IMG/VR virus record: IMGVR_UViG_3300045995_000532
Location: 1 to 64,000 of that record
Direction: 5' to 3' (one strand)
Origin: a virus
DNA length: 64,000 nucleotides
The notes beneath the pieces are model-generated. The model was not told the origin of the DNA. It ran no database searches and saw only the letters and a program-made list of their open reading frames with translations. Within the stretch, counting starts at the first letter, position 1. The number at the start of each line of letters is the position of its first letter. Shown piece by piece: positions 30,432 to 38,257 of the stretch. The position numbers and the translations under genes were made by a program.

Positions 30432-30777
30432 GCAGCGTCCTGCCGTACTGGAAGTGCACCACCGCCACCTGCGCCGGGTCCTCCCAGGAAGCCACCCTAT
30501 AGCCGTTCTCCGTGGCCCATGGGATGTCATGCTCAGCCCGACCGTGACATCCTGAGACACCATCTCCGTCTAGCAGAATGAGGTTCACCGCTGCGTTCGC
30601 GGCCGGATCCTTCGTCCCCCCAGCACCCCTTGCGACTCTGTGCTGAAGTGAATACTGACGCCAGGGCTCAAAACTCTCCGGGTCCACCACGGCCATCCCG
30701 CAGGCCACACAACAGCCCCCGTCGCGAGCTATCACAGCATGACGCTGAGTACGGGTCGGGCCGGTGTTTCGTGCCAT
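30406..30777 (-). CDS. HNH endonuclease-like protein
   Basis: A CCVACG motif (zinc half) is followed by LQHRVARGAGGTKDPAAN and NLILLDGDGVSGCHGRAEHD. This is the H-R-x-x-R-G-x-G-G and G-C-H pattern of compact HNH nucleases that nick or cut DNA. The ATG at 30777 is chosen over the GTG at 30798; neither has a good ribosome site. As a free-standing gene it may be a homing-type nuclease or a packaging/repair accessory. Confidence 0.75.
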   Translation of the reverse strand: MARNTGPTRTQRHAVIARDGGCCVACGMAVVDPESFEPWRQYSLQHRVARGAGGTKDPAANAAVNLILLDGDGVSGCHGRAEHDIPWATENGYRVASWEDPAQVAVVHFQYGRTLLSESGWLR

Positions 30778-30878
30778 GTACGGGGCATCGACGCCCACCA
30801 GGAGGCGAGTTTTGCGTCACCCTACACAGTGAAGTGGAGCGCAGAACTCGCAGGTAACCAGGCGCTATGCGCTGTTGG

Positions 30879-31565
30879 TCAGGCCACGTCGACGACGTCG
30901 AGCAGCCCTTGGTCGAGTCGCTTGGCGATGGCCTCGCAGTAGCTCTCGTCGATCTCGACGCCGAGCCAGGTGTTGCCCGTGGCGAGGGCAGCTACCGCCG
31001 ACGCGCCCGACCCGGCAAAGGGGTCGACCACGAGGCCGGTGGGGATGCGTCGGAGAATGTGCTCCCAGAGCGCCGGGGGCTTCTCGTAGGGGTGCACCCG
31101 CTTCGACGGCGGGTTGACCGTGATGACGTTCGGGATCGCAGCCCGGTCGACCACGTCCGGCTGGCCGTTGGAGGCGATGAGGATGGGGTCCCATGCGGTG
31201 CGGAACATGCCGCCCGTGCCCACCGTCGTGCGTGTCCACGCCACGCAGGTCGTCAGGCGCAGCCCTGTGAGGGTCACGAGGTAGGAGACGTCGGGGACCC
31301 AGCGCCAGTCGCTCAACAGGGCGGCGATCCCGCCGGGGCGCAGCACGCGGCGGGCGTGCGCGGCACTCTCAGACAGGAGTCGCATCGGTGCGCCCGACGT
31401 CCCCGCTGCTCCGTCGTCGCGTCCACGGATCGCGTTGGGGACCATCGAGTATGGCGGGTCAAGGATGAACGCCGACGCCGACCCGGCGGCGAGCGTCGGC
31501 AGAACGTCGAGAGCGTCACCCAGGTAGAGGGTCACCTTGTCGTTGGAGTAGTACGGCGTCGTCAT
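30879..31565 (-). CDS. DNA methyltransferase, DPPY class (N6-adenine/N4-cytosine)
   Basis: The motif order is beta-class: catalytic DPPY (36-39) first, a small target-recognition region, HPYEKPPALW, then the S-adenosylmethionine-binding FAGSG near residue 190, all in 228 aa. DPPY favours N6-adenine. No restriction gene is adjacent. The clean ATG overlaps no neighbour, and a putative promoter 16-mer lies 47 bases upstream. It is one of four DNA methyltransferases in the window. Confidence 0.9.
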   Translation of the reverse strand: MTTPYYSNDKVTLYLGDALDVLPTLAAGSASAFILDPPYSMVPNAIRGRDDGAAGTSGAPMRLLSESAAHARRVLRPGGIAALLSDWRWVPDVSYLVTLTGLRLTTCVAWTRTTVGTGGMFRTAWDPILIASNGQPDVVDRAAIPNVITVNPPSKRVHPYEKPPALWEHILRRIPTGLVVDPFAGSGASAVAALATGNTWLGVEIDESYCEAIAKRLDQGLLDVVDVA

Positions 31566-31611
31566 GGCTTTCCTTCGCTGGGGATGGTCCGGGTCGCTTC
31601 CGGGGAACGCG

Positions 31612-31627
31612 GTATAGCGGGCACTAA
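31612..31627 (-). promoter_or_regulatory. Putative promoter/operator 16-mer, copy 2
   Basis: On the minus strand this reads TTAGTGCCCGCTATAC, identical to 23402-23417. It spans the stop codon of the upstream minus-strand gene and precedes the methyltransferase by 47 bases. Confidence 0.4.
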
Positions 31628-31998
31628 GCGGTGGCCGCGCGAGCTGTTGGGCAGGGACAGGGGACGGCGCACAGGATGCAAATGTTGGTGACCTTCGAGG
31701 CTGGATGGTGCAGCGCGAGCACCGCGTTGATCCGCTCCTCAGCGGGCGGCCAGGTCTCCGTCGCGTCGTCGTCTTCGCCCCAGCCCGTCCAGTCGTTGAG
31801 ACTCGCGCGGGCAGCGGTCTGCATCGCGGCGGGCAAGCTCCATGCGCGCACCGTGAGCGTGATTGGGCGTTCGCCCATCCAGTCAGCGTCGTGGTGGTGC
31901 GCCTCGCCCACTATCGCGTAACTGCTGCGCGAGCGGACCGAGATGGCGAAAGTGTGGCCGTCATCGGGGTCGCCCGCGGCGTCGGACTGGGTGGTCAT
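31624..31998 (-). CDS. Hypothetical protein, 124 aa
   Basis: GAAGGAG precedes the ATG at 31998. Beta-rich N-terminus (GHTFAISVRSRSSYAIV), a Trp-rich acidic middle, and CILCAVPCPC near the C-terminus, a probable metal-binding tail. ATGA overlap with the upstream gene. No family is recognised. Confidence 0.6.
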   Translation of the reverse strand: MTTQSDAAGDPDDGHTFAISVRSRSSYAIVGEAHHHDADWMGERPITLTVRAWSLPAAMQTAARASLNDWTGWGEDDDATETWPPAEERINAVLALHHPASKVTNICILCAVPCPCPTARAATA

Positions 31999-32375
31999 TG
32001 TGCTCTCCTTCGTCGTGCGAGCTGGGGAATCGAGATCAGGACTCGGCGGAGGCAGGAGGCCACTCCCGTCCACGGGATAGCGATCACTTGCGGCCTGTTC
32101 AGCGTGATCAACTCATCCTGATGGCAAGAGATGCAGATATCCTCAACCACGCCCGGCTCGATCTGATGCAACTCAGCGCGCGGCGTGTACTTGAAACACA
32201 ACTGGCACATCACGCGGCCGTCGGTGAGGCGAGTGATGTCCACCCTCCCTCCTACTCGCACCCACTCCGCGAGAGGCGGTCCTACGTAGACGCCCGGCTC
32301 GCGATCATGTGGGCACGCGGCGAATAACTCCTCGAACACGCGCTTACGCTCAGCACGACTCTTGCGAGTGCTCAT
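31995..32375 (-). CDS. Hypothetical zinc-finger protein, 126 aa
   Basis: The ATG at 32375 begins a basic N-terminus (STRKSRAERKRVFEELFA). CQLC (residues 57-60) and CISC (residues 81-84) form a zinc ribbon, and the C-terminus is Arg-rich. DNA or RNA binding is likely; no family is recognised. Confidence 0.6.
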   Translation of the reverse strand: MSTRKSRAERKRVFEELFAACPHDREPGVYVGPPLAEWVRVGGRVDITRLTDGRVMCQLCFKYTPRAELHQIEPGVVEDICISCHQDELITLNRPQVIAIPWTGVASCLRRVLISIPQLARRRRAQ

Positions 32376-32599
32376 ACGAGAGTGACCCACCGGAGTACGA
32401 CTTTCCGCATCTCGTCGTAGGTCCATCCGCCTCTCGCCTCGCGCAGGAAAGCCGCCCGCTCGGCGACTCCTTCGTCGCGCTCCAAGGAGTGTTCGACAAG
32501 GAAGGCGAGGGTTGAGGAACTCCCGCCGGCACGAATCTCCCTCACCTCGATCTTCGGGAACTTCGGCCCCGTCGTCGCCGACTGGTCAAGAGTAGTCAT
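32372..32599 (-). CDS. Hypothetical protein, 75 aa
   Basis: A distant GAGGAG precedes the ATG. A strand-rich start (PKFPKIEVREIRAGG) and a helical end (DEGVAERAAFLREARGGWTY). It overlaps the following gene by ATGA. Function is unknown. Confidence 0.55.
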   Translation of the reverse strand: MTTLDQSATTGPKFPKIEVREIRAGGSSSTLAFLVEHSLERDEGVAERAAFLREARGGWTYDEMRKVVLRWVTLV

Positions 32600-32651
32600 G
32601 AGAAGGTGCTCCTCGTCTCGATCTCCGGTATGCACGCTGGGTCAGACAGGT

Positions 32652-33266
32652 TCATTCAGATGCGCGTCCAGTGCCCGTCTTTGCCTTCTTTGAGTTCTCC
32701 GCCTCAGCAAGCCTCGCCTGGTGTGCACGCTGAAACTGCATCCACGCGTTCGCCAGCGATCGATTATCGCTGGGCGTCCTCGGCAACGTCGTGATCGGCG
32801 CGCCGTCGCGCGTGAGGACCTTCGTGTGCCGCGTCGTGGACGACAGGTGATAGCCGAGAGCCTGGATGCGGCGGTGCATCTCTGTCATCGTCGGCGGGAT
32901 TGACGAACCGTGACCGCCGCCGGCCGAGGCACTCCTCATCGAGCGCCCCTCCCCCGGTGTCTCGAGCCTGACGAACAGGATCATCGGCTCCTTGGGTTCG
33001 CGGTAACCCACGACCACCTCGATGTCGCCCCGGCGCAGCCGCTTGATCGGGTAACCCTCTGTCGCGGAGCGCGGATCCGGCGACGTCGACGTCGGGAACC
33101 GGGCCGCAGCCTCGATGATCGCCCGGTCCATCCCGGTGTCATCGACGAAATCCTCTGCGTCCTGGTGCCACGTCAACGTCTCGACCTGGCCGGGGTCTGC
33201 GCGCTCGACCCTCAGGCGGTCATAGTGCCTGGCCGGCCGCCGTTCAACCTTCCTCCGGGGACTCAC
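32652..33266 (-). CDS. Hypothetical protein, 204 aa, toxin-like two-part layout
   Basis: Residues 33-100 (HQDAEDFVDDTGMDRAIIEA; then RGDIEVVVGYREPKEPMILF) resemble a small strand-rich domain found in phage and plasmid proteins. Residues 125-180 (MTEMHRRIQALGYHLSS; then HTKVLTRDGAPITTLPRTPS) follow the HicA/dsRBD-like pattern of G-(Y/F)-x-x-x-(S/R), then H, then a small strand pair. It is coupled to the gene upstream. The HicA resemblance is weak inference. Confidence 0.5.
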   Translation of the reverse strand: MSPRRKVERRPARHYDRLRVERADPGQVETLTWHQDAEDFVDDTGMDRAIIEAAARFPTSTSPDPRSATEGYPIKRLRRGDIEVVVGYREPKEPMILFVRLETPGEGRSMRSASAGGGHGSSIPPTMTEMHRRIQALGYHLSSTTRHTKVLTRDGAPITTLPRTPSDNRSLANAWMQFQRAHQARLAEAENSKKAKTGTGRASE

Positions 33267-33607
33267 TTGGGCAGCTCGTCATAGTGCTGACCGGAAATTG
33301 CACCCTGGGCGCGACGGATGAGCACGCACATCCGATCGGCATGGTTCCGCGCTTGTGTGAGTAGGTCGATCGCAACAGACACCGCCACGGCCGGATCGCT
33401 ACCGTCATCCTCGCCGACGGCGTACATTTCCAAGGATCGCTCAAGTCCCTCGCCGAGCTCACGCAGCGCCTGGTCGAGCCCGAGGTTGCCGAGGTTGCCG
33501 AGGATCGAGTACACGATTGGTGCCGGGTGGGCCGCCGTGATGGCCGCGTGGTTGATCGCGCGGATCGCTTCGTAGGCATCCTTCGAGTGCGCAACGATGT
33601 CGCTCAT
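33263..33607 (-). CDS. Hypothetical helical protein, 114 aa
   Basis: Entirely helical, with conserved-looking AYEAIRAINHAAITAAHP and a long amphipathic helix (AVAVSVAIDLLTQARNHADR). It lies between the toxin-like gene and the partition block, with stop/start overlaps on both sides. If the downstream gene is a toxin, this could be its partner; no family is recognised. Confidence 0.55.
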   Translation of the reverse strand: MSDIVAHSKDAYEAIRAINHAAITAAHPAPIVYSILGNLGNLGLDQALRELGEGLERSLEMYAVGEDDGSDPAVAVSVAIDLLTQARNHADRMCVLIRRAQGAISGQHYDELPK

Positions 33608-33843
33608 GAAGTCGCCTCATCCTTCATCTGCGCTGCCACAGCTTCCGTGAGCAAGACCTGGAGGCAACCGCAGTCCTCGCCGGCGTCGTGGTGGAAGCCA
33701 ATGCACCGGTCATCCGCGCACCCGCACTTGTCACCGCCCCAGACACCATCCGCCCAGCCGAGCGCTCGTGCGTAGGCAGCCATTGAGATGCCGGCATGGT
33801 CGAGTTGCTGGCGAGCATCCTGGTTCAGTCGGATAGTGCTCAT
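33604..33843 (-). CDS. Hypothetical Cys/His-rich protein, 79 aa
   Basis: An N-terminal helix-turn-helix-like segment (ARQQLDHAGISMAAYARAL) precedes a Cys/His cluster (CGCADDRC, HHDAGEDCGC). Overlaps at both ends place it in the partition operon. Possibly a small DNA-binding regulator. Confidence 0.55.
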   Translation of the reverse strand: MSTIRLNQDARQQLDHAGISMAAYARALGWADGVWGGDKCGCADDRCIGFHHDAGEDCGCLQVLLTEAVAAQMKDEATS

Positions 33844-34364
33844 GCGTCTCCGCTCCCCTGCTTGATCCCCTGCTTGACGGCCACGCGCAACGCCGCGATT
33901 ACGCCGGCCGTGCGCGTCACCCTCGACGCCTCTCCCCCAACCTTCACGATCATCTCGTCGAGCACGGCCAGCTCCGGCGCACGGAACCGAAGCGTCAACG
34001 GAGCGACGTTCCCGGCCACTGCCTTCCGGCCTCGTGGTGCCCGCGCGCCGATCTGCAACGCGTGCGTCAGCTCAGCCACGGCCTCGTCCTGGTAGTCCTC
34101 GCATGTCCACGCCACTACCTGGGCATAGGACGGCTGAGCCTCGACGCCGAAGATCATCCTCCGCAGCTCGTCGTACAGCGGCTGCGGGATCCGGACCGCG
34201 ACGATCGTCAGCCCATCGACGGCCACCACGGGCCGCCCGCCACGGCCCCGCGACGGACGCTGCGGCGGCGCCTTCTTCTTGAACACCAGGTTGGTCGGCG
34301 GCGGGAGGAGGTCGTCAGTCTCGTCCTCCAGTCGCGACGGAACGAACGCTGGGCGACGATTCAC
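33840..34364 (-). CDS. Probable partition partner of ParA, 174 aa
   Basis: The GTG start overlaps the ParA stop, the usual coupling of parA to its centromere-binding partner. The N-terminal 50 residues are basic and disordered (KKKAPPQRPSRGRGGRP). Residues 55-90 (VAVRIPQPLYDELRRMIFGV) resemble a ribbon-helix-helix strand and helix, and a second such element (LTLRFRAPELAVLDEMIVKV) follows at 130-165. This tandem RHH-like layout fits type Ib-like partition proteins. The assignment rests on position and pattern. Confidence 0.6.
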   Translation of the reverse strand: MNRRPAFVPSRLEDETDDLLPPPTNLVFKKKAPPQRPSRGRGGRPVVAVDGLTIVAVRIPQPLYDELRRMIFGVEAQPSYAQVVAWTCEDYQDEAVAELTHALQIGARAPRGRKAVAGNVAPLTLRFRAPELAVLDEMIVKVGGEASRVTRTAGVIAALRVAVKQGIKQGSGDA

Positions 34365-35296
34365 AGCGACACCTTCTCTCCACGTCCCTCGTAGACGGCC
34401 AACCGTGCCAGAACCTCTCTCGTCAAGTCCTGGTAGTCGTTCGCGAGACCAGACGGGTCCCGGGTCCAGAGCTGCTGCTCCTGCTTCTCCCCTGCCGCCA
34501 GGCGCTTGAGCCGGCCCTTCTTCTGCAAGTCCGATTCAACCACCAGCTCGTTGGGCATCATGTGCTGCTGGCGCAGATCGATCGACGAAGCCTTGTCGGT
34601 CCGCACGATGCTGCGGAACGCCGTCACTCCGGATCCTTCGAGCAGAATGGAGAGGTTCTCCAGAGCCTTCCCGTTTCGGCGCGTCGCCCGCGGGTTCACG
34701 TTGAACAGGACGATCCCCAGCAGATCGATGCGTGCGCCACGCTTCCGTGCACGCAGCCAGCGGCCCGCCAGCAACTCGACGCCGTCGAACGATGCCTCGT
34801 CGTCGCAGCACGGCACGATCAGGTATCGCGACACCTCCAGGAGCACGTCGAGCAGCGGCGCATCCCCCGGGCCGGAGTCGATCAGCACCAGGGCGTAACC
34901 CTCGCGGTCGCACAAGTCGCCAAGGGTCGTAGCGAAGTTCTCGGCGATGTTGATGCCTGTCTGGCCGGCGGTCGCGACCATGGATGCCATCGCGGCCAGT
35001 AGCGGGCCGCCGGGTACGACGTCGAGACCAGGACGCACATCACGAACTGGATCGAGCGCCTCGCCATACTGCAGGGCCATTGCGAGCGACTTGCCCTTGT
35101 CCCCCGGTACGCCGAGGTCGTTGCGCGACACGTTCCCCTGCTGGTCCGCGTCGATCACCAGGACTCGACGCCCGGGTCTGCAGGTCATGCCCGCCAGGGC
35201 GGCCACGATCGAGCTCTTGCCCACGCCGCCCTTCTGGTTCGCGAGAAGGATGACACGCGCAAGCGAGCCCTCCGCCTGCTTCGCTGTACGGCTCAT
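34361..35296 (-). CDS. parA: ParA-type partition ATPase
   Basis: A deviant Walker A motif QKGGVGKS (21-28, with the signature Lys23), Walker A' DADQQGN (50-56), and LVLIDSGPG as Walker B identify a ParA/Soj ATPase of 311 aa. Such proteins bind DNA non-specifically with ATP and move plasmid copies apart. The ATG at 35296 is chosen (GGTGGG upstream); the frame extends 59 codons further with Arg-rich shadow. Together with the RHH-like partner and the primase/initiator upstream, it indicates plasmid-style maintenance. An alternative role is chromosome-like phage DNA positioning. Confidence 0.9.
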   Translation of the reverse strand: MSRTAKQAEGSLARVILLANQKGGVGKSSIVAALAGMTCRPGRRVLVIDADQQGNVSRNDLGVPGDKGKSLAMALQYGEALDPVRDVRPGLDVVPGGPLLAAMASMVATAGQTGINIAENFATTLGDLCDREGYALVLIDSGPGDAPLLDVLLEVSRYLIVPCCDDEASFDGVELLAGRWLRARKRGARIDLLGIVLFNVNPRATRRNGKALENLSILLEGSGVTAFRSIVRTDKASSIDLRQQHMMPNELVVESDLQKKGRLKRLAAGEKQEQQLWTRDPSGLANDYQDLTREVLARLAVYEGRGEKVSL

Positions 35297-35609
35297 CGAT
35301 TGACCCACCATCTCTCGTAACGATCTGCGCGGCTGGCCTCTCACTCTATTGCGTCGAACGTTGGTCGATGTAGCGACACGCCGTAGCAGCGCTGCCCGCT
35401 CCGCCATCGCGTACGCCATACATCCGCCCCGCTTCCGCGTACTACACCCACCAAGACTGCCCGGTTGCGGCACGCCATAGACGGGGCAACTCTCGCGCTG
35501 TCTATCGCTCTTCCCGCCTGACTGCGGCGCGCACCCTGTGCCGTCCTGTTCTCTATCGTGTTGTGGTCGATAGTGTGGTCTATATAGCGGTTAGTACACC
35601 GGGAATCCA
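35297..35609. promoter_or_regulatory. 313-bp intergenic region: candidate partition site and promoter
   Basis: No gene is evident. It contains CTATCG/CGATAG (35553-35558 with 35568-35573), another CTATCG at 35501-35506, and CTATATAGCGG at 35580-35590, reminiscent of the 16-mer at 31612. Lying between the initiator and parA, repeats here are good candidates for parS or an autoregulatory operator. ATTGCGTCGAACGTTGG near 35346 adds a partly palindromic GAACGTT. Confidence 0.5.
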
Positions 35610-37469
35610 TCACGCCGCAGCCAGTGCCCAGGCCATCCCGGCGGGGGAGGCGTCGTCAGGCGGCCACCAGTAGTCCTCGTCAGGCGGGGAGGACTCCGGC
35701 TCGTGCCGGGCCAACCACGTGCGCCACGCCCGGCGGTCAGCTGCGTACGCACGCAACTGGATGTCGATCTCGTCGAGCACGCCCAGCAGCTCTGCGGCCG
35801 CGGCGAGCCGGCCGGGCCGGGCCACCAGCCCGGCGGAGGACCGGTCGACGAGGCCGTAGGCGGCCATCGTGTCGATCGCGGCCGCCACGGCGGTCCGCGA
35901 GATGCCCGTGGCCGGCACGAGCGTGGTGATCGTCTTCGCCCGGCCCGCCTCGAGCGCCTCGAACACCAGCGCCGCCACGTGTCCCATTACTCGGAACACC
36001 GGCCGCAGCGCGTAGGCCTTGCCCCGGTCCCACCGCAGATCAGGCAGCATCTCCTGCGCGCTGGGCGGGATCCTCAGCTCGTACAGGTCCGCGCGCTCAC
36101 CCCGGCCCGGCTCGACCAGATCCACCCAGCCATCAGGATCAGCGGCCAGCTTGCGCAGTTCACGCAGCACGGCCGCCACCGTGGAGTAGTGGGCGCCGAC
36201 GGCGACCGCGATGTTCCTGACACCGAACTCCACCCGGCGAGAACCCGTCTTGCTGGCAGCCTCACCGAGCGCCCTCAGCACGAACCGGGGGAGGTGGCCT
36301 CGTCTCCCGGAGAAGCGATGCTGCTCGACAGTACGGAGTGCGGTTCGCCAGGTTCGGATGTACTCATGCTCAGCCTGCGTCCCACCCCACCGGTGTGACT
36401 TAGATTCGCTTGTGTGGGATTTGCGATCATGGGTATCCCCGCTGCTCAGGGCGGCTTTCTCTCGATGTGAGGCGATGAACGCCTGTGCTCGACGCCAGTC
36501 GCGCTCCAGGGAGGCGCTCCGCTGGTGGGTGCCGTATCGGGCGTACATGCCCGCCAGACCCGGCCAGCGCCCGTCGGCCAGGCGTACGCCGACATCGGAC
36601 AGGGACCACCCAGCCCGCGCAGCGCCAGCAATGACGGCTTGGCGAGCTTCGGAGGCCGACGGGTAGCGGGCGTGGTCGTAGACACCGGACTCCGCGATCA
36701 CCCGCACCCGGGAACCGAGCTGGCGTCTAAGGCCGGACGGGGTCTCCGGCTCAAGGTCGACCGGTACTAGCCGTTCGCGCCATGCCGCGATCTCTGTAGA
36801 CAGGCCCTCGCGGATCTTGTCGAGCACGGCCATGCCGTTCCGCCTGTGCACCATGTCGTAAGCCAGGGCCGAGGACATGGTCAGCTCCTGGAACCCACCC
36901 GACTTGTGCTTCGCCCCAGGAGGCCTGATGCAACCCGTCTTCAATGACCGGTGCGGCCCGGCGTCGAGTGTCGGGTAGATGGCGGCGAGAGCTTCAACGA
37001 TCTCTCGCGCCTGCTCGTAGGGCATCCGGTCGGCGAGAGGCAGGTAGATATGCCGACCGCCGGTGGGGGAGATGTCTGTGATGACTCGTGCACCCATGCT
37101 GGTCAGCCACGTGACCAGGCGCTTCTCGTCGGCGTCCACTGCGTCCCGGCCGGCACGATCTGCATCAACGGGTACACCGCCCGAGTACGTCATGCGGCGG
37201 TTGCTGCCGACGTCCAGGTCGAAGAACAGGGTCCGGCAGCAGCCGTCGTTGCCGTACGTCCTGATGGCCGCAGGCTGGGAGGGGAGCCGGTCCGTCAAGG
37301 GCCGTTCATCTCTGGACCGGTACTCAATTTCGCCCCGTGAGCACTTGACGCCGATCCGCACACGTGGTTGGCCAGCGAGGTGCGGAGCGAACGCTGGCCA
37401 GGCCTCCCGAGGCGTCAGGGCGTCGAGATGTCCAGAATCACCCGGCGTGTCGTAGGCAGGGTGTTGCAT
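35610..37469 (-). CDS. Archaeo-eukaryotic-type primase / plasmid replication initiator
   Basis: The N-terminal 300 residues show the AEP primase catalytic triad: FFDLDVG (Asp84, Asp86), SPTGGRHIY (His140) and the PPGAKHKSGG loop near 185. The C-terminal half has winged-helix segments (ARNIAVAVGAHYSTVAAVL, FGVRNIAV, TGISRTAVAAAIDTM). This primase-plus-HTH plan is typical of replication initiators of actinobacterial plasmids and phage-plasmids. A separate T7 gp4-like primase-helicase exists at 45740, so this one is more likely the origin-specific initiator. The 619-aa ATG start has a weak ribosome site. Confidence 0.82.
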   Translation of the reverse strand: MQHPAYDTPGDSGHLDALTPREAWPAFAPHLAGQPRVRIGVKCSRGEIEYRSRDERPLTDRLPSQPAAIRTYGNDGCCRTLFFDLDVGSNRRMTYSGGVPVDADRAGRDAVDADEKRLVTWLTSMGARVITDISPTGGRHIYLPLADRMPYEQAREIVEALAAIYPTLDAGPHRSLKTGCIRPPGAKHKSGGFQELTMSSALAYDMVHRRNGMAVLDKIREGLSTEIAAWRERLVPVDLEPETPSGLRRQLGSRVRVIAESGVYDHARYPSASEARQAVIAGAARAGWSLSDVGVRLADGRWPGLAGMYARYGTHQRSASLERDWRRAQAFIASHREKAALSSGDTHDRKSHTSESKSHRWGGTQAEHEYIRTWRTALRTVEQHRFSGRRGHLPRFVLRALGEAASKTGSRRVEFGVRNIAVAVGAHYSTVAAVLRELRKLAADPDGWVDLVEPGRGERADLYELRIPPSAQEMLPDLRWDRGKAYALRPVFRVMGHVAALVFEALEAGRAKTITTLVPATGISRTAVAAAIDTMAAYGLVDRSSAGLVARPGRLAAAAELLGVLDEIDIQLRAYAADRRAWRTWLARHEPESSPPDEDYWWPPDDASPAGMAWALAAA

Positions 37470-37635
37470 CTGAAGCTCGGTGACGGTTATGTTGAGTCCG
37501 ATCGATAAGGGAGCACACCGAAGGGTGTGTCTGATCGAGGCTCTTCACTCAGTCCGCGCCGGCAAGCTCAGGAGAGGGAAGAACCTCAAACACTTGGATG
37601 AAGGCCCGTCTCGCGAGAGGCGGGCCTTCGTATGT
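37470..37635 (-). promoter_or_regulatory. Leader of the initiator gene with hairpin and repeat
   Basis: CACACC-GAAG-GGTGTG (37514-37529) is flanked by two GATCGA hexamers, near 37500 and 37533. An antisense-RNA or operator-type copy-control element would fit this position. The downstream end is the separate terminator at 37600-37629. Confidence 0.45.
37600..37629 (-). terminator. 13-bp hairpin terminator
   Basis: GAAGGCCCGTCTC (37600-37612) pairs with GAGGCGGGCCTTC (37617-37629) around GCGA with one G-T wobble. It directly follows the stop of the minus-strand gene ending at 37636. Confidence 0.8.
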
Positions 37636-37854
37636 CTAGGCGGAGGCCTCCTCGCGGGCGCGGACCGGAGCGCGAACGTCCGCCACCTCTGCGGACACCC
37701 CCTCGTGCTCGGCCAGGATGGACGCGACGTAGTCACTGAGGTACTGGTAGCCCTCACGTACGGCGCTAGCCCGGACGGCGGCCCCAAGGGGCACCGATGT
37801 ACGGATCAGCAGCGCGTCCCGCTGCCCCTTGTACGGCCGTCCCAGCTTCGCCAT
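37636..37854 (-). CDS. CopG-like small DNA-binding protein, 72 aa
   Basis: From the ATG at 37854 the product starts MAKLGRPYKGQRDALLIRT, then SVPLGAAVRASAVREGYQYL and SDYVASILAEHEG: the strand-helix-helix spacing of ribbon-helix-helix repressors. Located just upstream of the initiator gene on the same strand, it is a good candidate copy-number or initiator repressor. Confidence 0.65.
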   Translation of the reverse strand: MAKLGRPYKGQRDALLIRTSVPLGAAVRASAVREGYQYLSDYVASILAEHEGVSAEVADVRAPVRAREEASA

Positions 37855-37935
37855 GGGTCCACCTAAGCCCACCTCGATACCGAAAAGCGCAAAAGTCGCG
37901 GCGTGTCGCGGACGAGTTCACCCGGTACAGACGAC

Positions 37936-37969
37936 TGCGACGCTCTGACGGGTCGGCCAGAGCGTCGCA
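37936..37969 (-). terminator. Conserved 12-bp stem-loop (family copy 3)
   Basis: TGCGACGCTCTG and CAGAGCGTCGCA pair perfectly around ACGGGTCGGC. Arms and loop match the elements at 8729 and 53467. A compensating change in the stem (C/G for T/A) keeps it paired. It lies between the RelE-type toxin gene and the CopG-like gene. Confidence 0.7.
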
Positions 37970-37993
37970 GCGGGCCAGGCGTCCCGTCTGAGG

Positions 37994-38257
37994 TCACGGA
38001 CGATAGACATCCACCCGGTGCCCGATGCGGAGGATCGCCACCGTCTGGGTTGCCTCGTCGATCTCGTAGACGATCCGGTATGGCCCCCGACGTGCACCGA
38101 AGGAGCCGAGCAGCTCACCTCTGAGCGGCTTACCCACTCGCCGCGGCTCCAAGGCCAGCGGGCCGTAGATGAACTCGATGACCGCCGGGATGACCCGAGG
38201 CGGCACGGAGCGCAGGCTGCGGCTGGCAGTAGCGGTGACCACCACCTGATAGGTCAC
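37994..38257 (-). CDS. RelE/ParE-type toxin
   Basis: An 87-aa protein of the RelE/ParE fold: YQVVVTATASRSLRSVPPRV at the N-terminus, PRRVGKPLRGELLGSFGARR in the middle, and YRIVYEIDEATQTVAILRIG followed by HR at the end. RelE members cut mRNA on the ribosome; ParE members poison gyrase. The GTG start overlaps the antitoxin stop (GTGA), the standard order. Confidence 0.88.
   Translation of the reverse strand: MTYQVVVTATASRSLRSVPPRVIPAVIEFIYGPLALEPRRVGKPLRGELLGSFGARRGPYRIVYEIDEATQTVAILRIGHRVDVYRP

Noticed and set aside
35297-35473. 59-codon N-terminal extension of ParA
   Set aside because: The extension is Arg-rich with no ribosome site; the ATG at 35296 follows GGTGGG and immediately precedes the ParA fold.
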